Shown here: positions 1 to 5,986 of the stretch, one piece after another
Layout of the letters: the number at the start of each line of letters is the position of its first letter
Numbering within the stretch: position 1 is the first letter of the stretch
NCBI GenBank assembly: GCA_965363355.1
Contig: CBDTTM010000011.1
Coordinates: 1-26,487, forward strand
DNA: 26,487 nucleotides
Source of the DNA: CBDTTM01 sp965363355
GTDB taxonomy: Bacteria > Bacillota > Negativicutes > Selenomonadales > Selenomonadaceae
Direction of reading: 5' to 3'
Notes under the pieces: model-generated
The model's database searches: none
Told to the model about the DNA's origin: nothing
What the model saw: the letters and a program-made list of their open reading frames with translations, nothing else
Program-made: the position numbers and the translations under genes

Positions 1-22
1 CCGGATGAGTTTTCTCATCCGG
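1..22. repeat. Perfect hairpin at the window edge
   Basis: CCGGATGAG (1-9) and CTCATCCGG (14-22) form a perfect 9-bp stem with a TTTT loop. No T-run follows on the plus strand. A T-run for the minus strand would lie before position 1, outside the window. It is probably a terminator belonging to a gene to the left, but this cannot be decided here. Confidence 0.5.
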
Positions 23-54
23 ACTAGACCACAACATTTGACAAAGAGCCAAAA

Positions 55-93
55 AAATAAAGTGGCTGACAAAAAACGTCAGCCACTTTATTT
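55..93 (-). terminator. Intrinsic terminator of the LysM-protein gene, possibly bidirectional
   Basis: A 16-bp perfect inverted repeat (55-70 with 78-93) has a 7-base loop. Read on the minus strand it starts directly after the stop codon at 94-96 and runs into a T-rich stretch opposite the A-run at 51-57. The plus strand also has T-rich sequence after the stem (91-103), so it could stop transcription from either side. Confidence 0.85.
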
Positions 94-372
94 TTATTTT
101 TTTATCCAGTAGTTTATCCGCAGCTTATCGCCAGCGGTTAAAGAACGGTTGAGTAACCAGGGATTGAGCTCTTTTATGCCTGCAGTGAATTCACGGATTT
201 CTCTTGCGCCATACGTGTTCTTTTCAATGTAGGAAGAGGCAATAGATCGCAAAGTGTCATCTTCTTGTACGGTATAAGTTATTTCAATGAGTTCATAATT
301 CTTTTCTGCCGCATAGCAGGTTGTACTTAGAAGAGCCACAAGCATGATCATTACAGTAAATACTCTTTTCAT
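94..372 (-). CDS. Small secreted LysM-domain protein
   Basis: A 92-residue protein. Residues 1-21 form a signal peptide: two basic residues, a hydrophobic core rich in M, V, A and L, and a likely cut after C-Y-A-A. The rest is essentially one LysM module (about residues 33-90), starting at Y-T-V-Q-E-D-D-T-L, with the expected central asparagine (E-L-N-P) and the late L-T-A-G-D-K-L-R-I. LysM modules bind N-acetylglucosamine chains in peptidoglycan, so this is probably a wall-associated protein. The ATG is preceded at 8 bases by AAGAGG (opposite 381-386), and a good promoter lies upstream. Small LysM proteins of this form include the Bacillus division inhibitor YneA, but there is no lexA next to it here, so that role is only a possibility. 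It is transcribed away from yjbR and has its own terminator. Confidence 0.8.
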   Translation of the reverse strand: MKRVFTVMIMLVALLSTTCYAAEKNYELIEITYTVQEDDTLRSIASSYIEKNTYGAREIREFTAGIKELNPWLLNRSLTAGDKLRINYWIKK

Positions 373-414
373 TTTTCTTACCTCTTTTCAATACGCCATT
401 GTATTGTTGAGATA

Positions 415-443
415 AATATAACACAAGATAAATCAAAATCCAA
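415..443 (-). promoter_or_regulatory. Sigma-70-type promoter for the LysM-protein gene
   Basis: On the minus strand, a -35 TTGGAT (opposite 438-443), a 17-base spacer and a -10 TATATT (opposite 415-420) lie about 40 bases upstream of the start codon at 372. Confidence 0.65.
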
Positions 444-501
444 TACATTTTTTTGCTATTTCTGCATGATATTTTAAGCTTGAATTTATGTATATTTTTA
501 T

Positions 502-540
502 CATAAATATTTATGGAGAAAAGCAGTGTTATGATATACT
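502..540 (+). promoter_or_regulatory. Extended -10 promoter of yjbR with an overlapping palindrome
   Basis: TGATATACT (532-540) is an extended -10 element. The -35 is weak (TTATGG, 511-516). The perfect 14-base palindrome CATAAATATTTATG (502-515) covers the -35 region, so a dimeric regulator could bind there. The regulator is not identifiable. Confidence 0.55.
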
Positions 541-579
541 TTTTTATGGTGAAAATAATTTTATAGGAGGCATATTTTC

Positions 580-1029
580 ATGATAAGTAGAGAAGAAATA
601 TTTGCCTATGCCAAGAAAAAATTTGATGGTGAACCGGATTATCCATGGAATAAATCTCCAGATTATGCGGTTTTAAGGCATAAAAAAACAAATAAATGGT
701 ATGGTCTCATCATGACTGTGCCACGCGATAAAGTCGGGCTGACAGGAGTTGGCAGTGTAGAAATCATGAATGTCAAAGGGGAGCCGGAGCGCAATGCTGC
801 GCTTAGGTCACAAGAGGGCATTTTGCCAGCCTATCATATGAACCGGGAACATTGGTTGTCCGTTGTTCTTGAAAGTACTCTGGCAAAAGACAAAATCTTT
901 GATTTACTCGATATGAGCTATGAGCTGACAAAAAAGAAAGCAAGAAAATCATCAAAAGCCGATACCGATGAATCTTTGGCGAAGAGCAGAAGAAAAAAGC
1001 TTCCCGAAAACAGGAAGCTTATCAATTGA
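580..1029 (+). CDS. YjbR/MmcQ family protein (DUF419)
   Basis: A 149-residue protein matching the YjbR/MmcQ family: an N-terminal helix (I-S-R-E-E-I-F-A-Y-A), P-D-Y-P-W near residue 20, a strand with K-W-Y-G-L-I-M, and the characteristic Y-H-M-N-R-E-H-W-L-S-V near residues 86-96. These proteins have a CyaY-like fold. They are often labelled DNA-binding, but a clear biochemical role is not established. Family members are usually about 115-120 residues long. This one carries an extra lysine- and arginine-rich tail (about 121-149). Part of that tail is encoded by DNA that also forms the terminator of the opposing tRNA-Pro gene, so the tail may be a by-product of that overlap. The start is set by AGGAGG at 565-570. 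Confidence 0.8.
   Translation: MISREEIFAYAKKKFDGEPDYPWNKSPDYAVLRHKKTNKWYGLIMTVPRDKVGLTGVGSVEIMNVKGEPERNAALRSQEGILPAYHMNREHWLSVVLESTLAKDKIFDLLDMSYELTKKKARKSSKADTDESLAKSRRKKLPENRKLIN
997..1020 (-). terminator. Terminator of tRNA-Pro, inside the 3' end of yjbR
   Basis: AAGCTTCC (997-1004) and GGAAGCTT (1013-1020) form an 8-bp stem with an 8-base loop. On the minus strand the stem is followed by a T-run (opposite A993-A998). It sits 28 bases after the 3' end of the tRNA. The same bases encode the last residues of the convergent YjbR protein. Confidence 0.85.
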
Positions 1030-1047
1030 TATATATTTAAAAAATCA

Positions 1048-1124
1048 TGGTCGGAGCGGCGGGATTCGAACCCACGCCCTCTACCACCCCAAGGTAGCGC
1101 TCTACCAAGCTGAGCCACGCCCCG
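1048..1124 (-). tRNA. tRNA-Pro, anticodon GGG, CCA encoded
   Basis: On the minus strand the sequence folds as a full cloverleaf: acceptor CGGGGCG with CGCTCCG, D stem GCTC/GAGC, anticodon stem CTACC/GGTAG and T stem GTGGG/CCCGC around TTCGAAT. The seven-base anticodon loop is TTGGGGT, which places GGG (opposite 1088-1090) at the anticodon and reads CCC and CCT proline codons. The 3' CCA is encoded in the DNA (opposite 1048-1050). The first base is C and the discriminator is A, as usual for tRNA-Pro. Confidence 0.95.
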
Positions 1125-1135
1125 ATTCTTATTTT

Positions 1136-1164
1136 ATTATAGCATTTGGAGTAGGCGAATTAAA
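1136..1164 (-). promoter_or_regulatory. Promoter of tRNA-Pro
   Basis: A consensus -10 TATAAT (opposite 1136-1141) lies 11 bases before the tRNA on the minus strand. A weak -35 TTTAAT (opposite 1159-1164) is at 17-base spacing. The transcript would have only a few bases of leader. Confidence 0.6.
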
Positions 1165-1214
1165 GTATGTTTCCCTAAAAAACCTTGCATTTCAGTAAGA
1201 ATTCTAAGCAAGTG

Positions 1215-1223
1215 TGATATAAT
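1215..1223 (+). promoter_or_regulatory. Extended -10 promoter of the NlpC/P60 gene
   Basis: TGATATAAT is a perfect extended -10 element. No convincing -35 lies at 16-18 bases, which is typical for extended -10 promoters. The start codon follows about 50 bases downstream. Confidence 0.65.
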
Positions 1224-1273
1224 GCAAAACAGAAGAATAAGGATAAAAAGGTTGAGGTAAAGGAGAAATCTTT

Positions 1274-2608
1274 ATGGAGTTAAGTATGGATTTGTGGAAG
1301 CGATATGTTGCTTTAATTTTCTTTTTTAGTGTTTGTTCATTTTTGTCTATTGGACAAGCGAGTGGAATCACGAACGATGCAGATTTGCGCACGCCGGCAT
1401 ATTGGCAAGGGCTATCTTCAACGAATAATGATGTAGTGTTAAATGATGTGGCAAAGAAATCATTCAATCAAAAGGTAAGGGCGGCATCGCCTTCGATGGC
1501 GGATCTGAAAAGCTATCCTTCGACAAAACTAGGGCGAGATCTTCGAAAAACAATTGAAGCCTCATCAACAATAAGTGGAGTTCTCTACGACGAAAATGGG
1601 CAGGCGTTGACGGAGGCGGGAAAAGCTGCGTTTTTGGACAGCTTCAATCTTTCAGGCCTTACCAAAGTCGTCAAAGTGCGTCAAGGCGTAGTCGTAAGGC
1701 ATACGAATCTTAGAACTTTGGCGACGGCGCAGCCGCTGTTTTCAGAGCCAGAAGTCAGCATGTTCGATGTTTTGCAAGAAACGGCAGTAGATCCGTCAGA
1801 ACCGGTTGTTATTTTGCATACGAGCCAGAGCGGCGAATACTATTATGTACAGATGTATAACTACCGTGGTTGGATAGCTGCAAATGATGTAGCGATTGTC
1901 ACGGATAAGAAAAAGTGGCTGAACTATGTAGATCCGAAAGCTTTCTTGGTTGTGACGGATAAATCGTATGTTGTCGCGCAAGGAGCTCAAGAGACTTTTT
2001 ATCAGATGGGCAGTCGCCTGCTTTTGGTGAAAAAGGATAAAAGCAGTTATACTATCTTTTTACCACAGCGCGACAGCAAAGGACAACTTTTGGATAAGTT
2101 TGTAAAAATAAGAAAAACGGCGGCGGTCCATGAGGGATATTTGCCTTATACGAGGAACAATCTGATTCAAGAAGCGTTTTGCTATTTGGATGAACCATAT
2201 GGCTGGGGCGGACTGGGCAATAGTGTTGATTGTTCAAGTCTTATCAGCAATGTTTACCGGACGGTTGGCATAGTTTTGCCAAGAAATGCTGATGAACAAG
2301 AAGGCACTGCCGGCCAGCATTTTTCCTTTGCCGGGCTAGATGAAAGCGGTGTTTTAGCTTCGATTCATAAAAACCTCAAGCCGGGAGATACGCTCCATAT
2401 GGACGGACATGTGATGATGTATTTGGGCGAAGTTGATGGGGCGGCGTACGCGATTCATTCTTTAGGCAGTTATACCGAGTTTTATGCGGATGGTCAGCGG
2501 GAAAAACAACATATCTTACGAGTGGTTGTCAGTGATTTATCCCTTAAGACAGGAAGCGGTGCATCGTTTGCTGATGCATTGACTTCGGCGGTGTCGTTTC
2601 ATAGCTGA
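1274..2608 (+). CDS. Secreted NlpC/P60 cell-wall hydrolase with SH3-type domains
   Basis: A 444-residue exported protein. A hydrophobic stretch at about residues 11-28 looks like a signal peptide. The middle part (about 140-290) contains two SH3-like segments, as in the N_NLPC_P60/SH3 architecture (Y-Y-Y-V-Q-M-Y-N-Y-R-G-W-I is typical). The C-terminal part (about 295-425) is an NlpC/P60 papain-like peptidase. The expected catalytic set is visible: Cys320 in V-D-C-S-S-L, His379 in D-G-H-V-M-M-Y-L-G, and a third polar residue, His395, in A-I-H-S-L-G. The family cuts peptide bonds in peptidoglycan stems, usually between D-Glu and the diamino acid. The likely start has a GGAG at 1262-1265; an in-frame ATG at 1286 is an alternative. 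The gene stands alone with its own promoter, and yaiI follows after 30 bases. Confidence 0.88.
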   Translation: MELSMDLWKRYVALIFFFSVCSFLSIGQASGITNDADLRTPAYWQGLSSTNNDVVLNDVAKKSFNQKVRAASPSMADLKSYPSTKLGRDLRKTIEASSTISGVLYDENGQALTEAGKAAFLDSFNLSGLTKVVKVRQGVVVRHTNLRTLATAQPLFSEPEVSMFDVLQETAVDPSEPVVILHTSQSGEYYYVQMYNYRGWIAANDVAIVTDKKKWLNYVDPKAFLVVTDKSYVVAQGAQETFYQMGSRLLLVKKDKSSYTIFLPQRDSKGQLLDKFVKIRKTAAVHEGYLPYTRNNLIQEAFCYLDEPYGWGGLGNSVDCSSLISNVYRTVGIVLPRNADEQEGTAGQHFSFAGLDESGVLASIHKNLKPGDTLHMDGHVMMYLGEVDGAAYAIHSLGSYTEFYADGQREKQHILRVVVSDLSLKTGSGASFADALTSAVSFHS

Positions 2609-2638
2609 TGTTTTGGCATCGCAGAAGGAGGGGTTTTC

Positions 2639-3082
2639 ATGAAAATAATCATTGATGCGGATGCCTGCCCGAAGGCAGTTCTGCAATGCTGCCAGCACGC
2701 AGGAAAAAAATGGGGCGTTGAAGTTTATACGGTGGCGAGTTTTGCCCACGAAATAGAGAATCCTTTTCATGTCGTTGTCGACAATGATTCACAAGCAGCG
2801 GATTTGAAAATCATCAATATGACAAAAGCCAAGGATATCGTCGTGACCCAGGATTGGGGACTGGCGGCAATGGTTTTAGGCAGAGAATCTTTTTGTCTTA
2901 ATCCCTTGGGGTTTGCTTATGATCCGAATAAAATGGATTTTTTGCTCGAAGAACGTGAAGTGAAAGCTAAGCTCAGACGAAGCGGCGGACGGACCAAAGG
3001 ACCTCGGAAACGAACTGCTGCTGCCGATGAGCGCTTTGCTCAAACTTTGGAAATGACGATCCAGGAGGCAATAAAGGCATAA
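2639..3082 (+). CDS. YaiI/YqxD family protein (DUF188)
   Basis: A 147-residue protein, normal length for the family. The family signatures are plain: I-D-A-D-A-C-P near the N-terminus, V-T-Q-D-W-G-L-A-A in the middle (residues about 69-79), and the basic R-R-S-G-G-R-T-K-G-P-R-K-R stretch followed by D-E-R-F near residue 128. The acidic residues suggest a PIN-like nuclease fold, but no function has been shown for the family. A strong ribosome binding site (AAGGAGGGG, 2625-2633) sets the start. It lies 30 bases after the NlpC/P60 gene with no terminator between, so the two are probably co-transcribed. Confidence 0.88.
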   Translation: MKIIIDADACPKAVLQCCQHAGKKWGVEVYTVASFAHEIENPFHVVVDNDSQAADLKIINMTKAKDIVVTQDWGLAAMVLGRESFCLNPLGFAYDPNKMDFLLEEREVKAKLRRSGGRTKGPRKRTAAADERFAQTLEMTIQEAIKA

Positions 3083-3083
3083 A

Positions 3084-3115
3084 AAAACAGGAGAAGCAGC
3101 TGCTTCTCCTGTTTT
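3084..3115. terminator. Bidirectional terminator between yaiI and clpX
   Basis: A perfect inverted repeat of 16 bases per arm (3084-3099 and 3100-3115) is flanked by an A-run (3081-3087) and a T-run (3112-3115, then TGTATTGT). It lies between the ends of two convergent genes and can serve both. Confidence 0.9.
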
Positions 3116-3123
3116 GTATTGTA

Positions 3124-4425
3124 TCAGTTGACGATTTCGACGGTTGGCTGCGCCGTTCCTTCAATGCATTCAGCTGTAACGGTAACGCGGCGTTTTTCTT
3201 CAGAGCGAGGAATGTCGAACATGATGTCGAGCATGACGTCTTCAATGATTCCTTTAAGGCTGCGTGCCCCAGTTTTTCTTTGTATAGCTTTTTTGGCAAC
3301 AGCGCGTAAAGCATCTTCTGTGAAGATGAGTTCAACATTATCCATGAGCAACAGCTCTTTATACTGTTTGACCGGTGCATTTTTCGGTTCAGTCAGGATG
3401 CGAAGAAGAGCATCTTCATCAAGGGTCTCAAGTGTGCAGATGACGGGAAGACGACCGATGATTTCTGGAATGATACCGTATTTCATGAGGTCTTCTGGTC
3501 TGACCTTGCCGATGAGGTCATCAAATTTTGGCTTGGTGTCTTTGCTTGTGACTTTGGCACCAAAACCAATGTTGTTGGTGTCCGCTTGAAGTCTTTTGGC
3601 AATGAGTTTGTCGATGCCGACAAATGCGCCGCCAACGATGAACAAGATATTCGTCGTGTTGACTTTGATGGTCGGTGCTTCTGGGTGTTTGCGCTGGCCG
3701 CGTTCGGTGAATTCGACCTCACTGCCCTCGAGCATTTTGAGAAGTGCTTGCTGCACGCCTTCATGGCCTGGGTCGGCGGTGATGGAATTATTCGCTCCGG
3801 ATTTGCGGGCGATTTTATCGAATTCATCAAGGTAGATGATGCCGTGTTCGGCTTTTTCAATATCGCGGCCGGCGGCATAATAGAGGTTACGTACAGCGAC
3901 TTCTACATCGGCACCGACGAAGCCCGCTTCGGTGAGACTGGAGGAATCCGTTACAGCGAATGGAATATCAAGTAATTTTGCCAAATGTTGAAGCATGGCT
4001 GTCTTGCCGCAACCGGATGGTCCGAGCATGATTACGTTCGATTTTTCGATTTCAATGCCTGAAGGGCTCGGTGCGAAACCATATTTCATGCGTTTATAGT
4101 GGTTGTAGATTGCCACGGCCAGAATTTTTTTTGCCCGGTCTTGGTTGATGATGTATTCGTCGAGATAATCTTTGATGATATGTGGTTTGTTCTTGTGGAT
4201 GATGTCCCCGAGCTCGCCAGCAAAAGCAGTTTGAGCTGCCTGGACTTTTTGTGCATCATTTTCAGTGATGAAGCCATGGATCTTGCGGATACACGAATTA
4301 CAAATGGCAAAACCAGTTTGTGGATCGTAAATCGGCAGGTCATATTGGTCGTGAATCGTAATCGTTCGTTTACAAAAACTGCACTGATGCTGTATCGGGG
4401 CAGCGTTATTTTTTTCGTTTTCCAT
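3124..4425 (-). CDS. clpX: ClpX-type AAA+ unfoldase, solitary copy
   Basis: A 433-residue ClpX with an N-terminal zinc finger (Cys15, Cys18, Cys42, Cys45) and an AAA+ core. Motifs seen: Walker A G-P-S-G-C-G-K-T (135-142), pore loop G-F-V-G (168-171), Walker B with D200-E201, RKH loop (245-247), and the ClpP-docking loop I-G-F (286-288). The arginine finger (I-G-R-L-P) and sensor 2 (T-G-A-R-S-L) are also present. ClpX unfolds tagged proteins and feeds them to ClpP. Differences from the usual ClpX: 23 residues between the zinc CXXC pairs (18 in E. coli), GFVG for GYVG, GQRKHP for GGRKHP, and no clpP or lon beside it. It may be a second, specialised ClpX. The start at 4425 is chosen because AAAGGA precedes it at 9 bases; upstream in-frame codons lie before this site and across the predicted promoter. 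Confidence 0.88.
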   Translation of the reverse strand: MENEKNNAAPIQHQCSFCKRTITIHDQYDLPIYDPQTGFAICNSCIRKIHGFITENDAQKVQAAQTAFAGELGDIIHKNKPHIIKDYLDEYIINQDRAKKILAVAIYNHYKRMKYGFAPSPSGIEIEKSNVIMLGPSGCGKTAMLQHLAKLLDIPFAVTDSSSLTEAGFVGADVEVAVRNLYYAAGRDIEKAEHGIIYLDEFDKIARKSGANNSITADPGHEGVQQALLKMLEGSEVEFTERGQRKHPEAPTIKVNTTNILFIVGGAFVGIDKLIAKRLQADTNNIGFGAKVTSKDTKPKFDDLIGKVRPEDLMKYGIIPEIIGRLPVICTLETLDEDALLRILTEPKNAPVKQYKELLLMDNVELIFTEDALRAVAKKAIQRKTGARSLKGIIEDVMLDIMFDIPRSEEKRRVTVTAECIEGTAQPTVEIVN

Positions 4426-4469
4426 AATTGATCGTCCTTTCGGGTACAGGCACACGTAGTGCGCAAAAT

Positions 4470-4512
4470 TGTACAGTACATATATTATCGATGATTTCAA
4501 GTAATTTTTCAA
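4470..4512 (-). promoter_or_regulatory. clpX promoter with a palindrome near the start of transcription
   Basis: On the minus strand: -35 TTGAAA (opposite 4507-4512), 17-base spacer, -10 GATAAT (opposite 4484-4489). The palindrome TGTACAGTACA (4470-4480) lies about where transcription begins and could be an operator. It matches neither CIRCE nor the CtsR direct repeat. Confidence 0.65.
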
Positions 4513-4570
4513 GCAAAACAGGAAACATATATTTATATAGTAGAAAAGAAAAACAAATTTTCTCGTTATC

Positions 4571-4599
4571 TTGCACCAACTAGTGCATTATGCTATAAT
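4571..4599 (+). promoter_or_regulatory. Strong promoter of rpmE
   Basis: TTGCAC (4571-4576), a 17-base spacer and TATAAT (4594-4599) with an extended TGC just before it. An inverted repeat TGCAC-N6-GTGCA (4572-4576 and 4583-4587) overlaps the -35 and spacer and may be an operator. Transcription should begin near 4606, giving a leader of about 140 bases. Confidence 0.8.
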
Positions 4600-4605
4600 T
4601 ATCCG

Positions 4606-4748
4606 GTAATAGACGAATTTGTTTATTGCTCGAATAGCTTATACGAGCGACTAGCTTTACCTCAAAGGTGGGGAGCTATGTCTAACCAAGTTTTCGCAGA
4701 GAGAACTTGTAATCATTCCCATTTTGGGGAAAAGTGAGGTGCATGGAT
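4606..4748 (+). ncRNA. Structured 5' leader of rpmE (candidate cis-regulatory RNA)
   Basis: Four hairpins follow each other. H1: TTGCTCG/CGAGCGA (4626-4632, 4644-4650). H2: TAGCT/AGCTA with inner ACC/GGT (4652-4678). H3: a 9-bp stem, CAAGTTTTC/GAGAACTTG, with loop GCAGA (4687-4709). H4: TTCCC/GGGAA (4716-4731), ending 4 bases before the rpmE ribosome binding site. Ribosomal protein genes are often controlled by such leaders through binding of their own product, and L31 leader candidates have been proposed in several phyla. Whether this is one of those is not known. The region also contains a 19-codon ORF. Confidence 0.55.
4678..4737 (+). CDS. Possible 19-residue leader peptide upstream of rpmE
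   Basis: ATG at 4678 is preceded at 7 bases by AAAGGTG (4664-4670). The reading frame runs M-S-N-Q-V-F-A-E-R-T-C-N-H-S-H-F-G-E-K and stops at TGA 4735-4737, which overlaps the GAGGTG ribosome binding site of rpmE (4736-4741). The start region lies in hairpin H2, so initiation might depend on folding. A frame this short can easily be open by chance, so translation is uncertain. The C-N-H-S-H stretch could bind metal, which is of interest because L31 is a zinc protein, but this is speculation. Confidence 0.3.
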   Translation: MSNQVFAERTCNHSHFGEK

Positions 4749-4949
4749 ATGAAACAGGGAATTCATCCGGAATTCAAAGAAGCAAAAGTTGTTTGTGGTT
4801 GTGGTCATACATTTATGACTGGCTCGGTAAAAGAAGAACTGCATATCGACGTATGTTCGAAATGCCATCCTTTCTTTACTGGACGTCAGCGTGATGTTGC
4901 TGCCGGCGGCAGAATTGAAAAATTCAACAAACGTTACGAAAGTAAATAA
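4749..4949 (+). CDS. rpmE: 50S ribosomal protein L31, zinc-binding type
   Basis: A 66-residue protein of normal L31 length. It keeps the zinc ribbon of the C+ form: Cys16 and Cys18 (C-G-C-G), then Cys36 and Cys39 (C-S-K-C), followed by the usual H-P-F-F-T-G and a basic tail. L31 sits on the large subunit at the contact with the small subunit. The zinc type is normally used when zinc is plentiful and can act as a zinc store. The start at 4749 is chosen because GAGGTG lies exactly 7 bases before it; the in-frame ATG at 4743 and GTG at 4734 lie too close to, or before, that site. The gene has its own strong promoter and a folded leader, and a GAAA-loop hairpin follows it. Confidence 0.95.
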   Translation: MKQGIHPEFKEAKVVCGCGHTFMTGSVKEELHIDVCSKCHPFFTGRQRDVAAGGRIEKFNKRYESK

Positions 4950-4955
4950 TTGCGT

Positions 4956-4991
4956 AAATGAGCAGCAGAGCAGAAATGCTCTGCTTCATTT
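4956..4991 (+). terminator. Hairpin after rpmE, probable partial terminator
   Basis: AGCAGAGCA (4964-4972) and TGCTCTGCT (4977-4985) form a perfect 9-bp stem closed by a GAAA loop. AAATGA (4956-4961) and TCATTT (4986-4991) extend it past a 2-base bulge. What follows is T-rich but not a true T-run, so it may stop only part of the transcripts or protect the rpmE mRNA end. Confidence 0.6.
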
Positions 4992-5041
4992 ATATCTATA
5001 TGCTTGTTTGGGGTAATTCTGTTTATGAAAGGAGAATTACA

Positions 5042-5965
5042 ATGAAAGATAAATTAACAGTAGGTGGACAGGCGGTCATCGAAGGTGTGATGATGCGAGG
5101 TCCGAAGCTTGTCGCCACCGCGGTAAGAGAACCATCCGGAGAAATCAAGGTGAAAGTGGATCCGGTTTCTTCAATCAATGATAAATATCCAATCTTGAAA
5201 AAACCTATGCTTCGTGGGGTTGTGGCTCTCGGAGAATCACTGGTGCTTGGGCTAAAGTCTTTGTCTTATTCGGCGCAGATGGCAGGCGAAGAAGATGAAC
5301 AGCTCTCAGATAAAGAACTGGCGATGACGATTTTGTTTTCGTTAGGACTGGCAGTGCTGCTGTTTGTGATTATTCCTACAGCGGCGGCAAAATATCTGCA
5401 TTCGGCGACGTCAGATCCAATGGTCTTGAATCTCCTCGAAGGTGTATTGCGATTAGCGATTTTTATGGTGTATATATATGGGATTTCTCGTCTTAAAGAC
5501 ATTAAACGGGTCTTTCAGTATCATGGAGCGGAACATAAAACCATCCATGCATACGAAGCTGGGGTAGAACTTACCGTGGAAAATGTCCAAAAGTTCTCCA
5601 CGCTGCATCCGCGTTGCGGCACAGCATTTTTGCTGATTGTCATGGTCGTGAGCATTATCATGTTCGCGTTTTTGGGTTGGCCGGACCTTTGGGTGCGCAT
5701 ATTGTCGCGTGTTGTATTGTTGCCGGTAGTCGCAGGGATTTCTTATGAAATCATTCGTTATGCCGGAAAGACGACGAATCCAATCATGCATTTGGCAATA
5801 TTGCCAGGGCTGTGGCTGCAAAAGATCACGACGAATCAGCCAGAAGACGACATGGTTGAAGTCGCGATAAAGTCATTGGAGGCAGTGACGGTCGAAGAAG
5901 AGGTTACGGCTGCTGTAAAGGCTGAAACTGAGCCGGCCGAGAATATCTTGCCGTTAGAAAGTTGA
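5042..5965 (+). CDS. yqhQ: YqhQ-like membrane protein (DUF1385)
   Basis: A 307-residue membrane protein. The N-terminal V-G-G-Q-A-V-I-E-G-V-M-M-R-G-P signature and the H-G-A-E-H-K motif (161-166) identify the DUF1385/YqhQ family. Four hydrophobic segments can be seen, at about residues 92-118, 128-147, 196-218 and 222-240. The last 45 residues are acidic and probably cytoplasmic. The family is widespread in Firmicutes and commonly sits next to rpmE and prfA, as here, but its function is not established. The start at 5042 has AAAGGAG at 5028-5034, 7 bases away. The frame is open further upstream only through the hairpin after rpmE. prfA follows after 21 bases, so the genes are likely co-transcribed. 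Confidence 0.85.
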   Translation: MKDKLTVGGQAVIEGVMMRGPKLVATAVREPSGEIKVKVDPVSSINDKYPILKKPMLRGVVALGESLVLGLKSLSYSAQMAGEEDEQLSDKELAMTILFSLGLAVLLFVIIPTAAAKYLHSATSDPMVLNLLEGVLRLAIFMVYIYGISRLKDIKRVFQYHGAEHKTIHAYEAGVELTVENVQKFSTLHPRCGTAFLLIVMVVSIIMFAFLGWPDLWVRILSRVVLLPVVAGISYEIIRYAGKTTNPIMHLAILPGLWLQKITTNQPEDDMVEVAIKSLEAVTVEEEVTAAVKAETEPAENILPLES

Positions 5966-5986
5966 TAGTTTGAGGTGGAATTTTAG

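Noticed and set aside
3586..3975. 129-codon open frame opposite clpX
   Set aside because: It lies wholly inside clpX on the other strand, has no binding site, and the clpX frame carries all the expected motifs.
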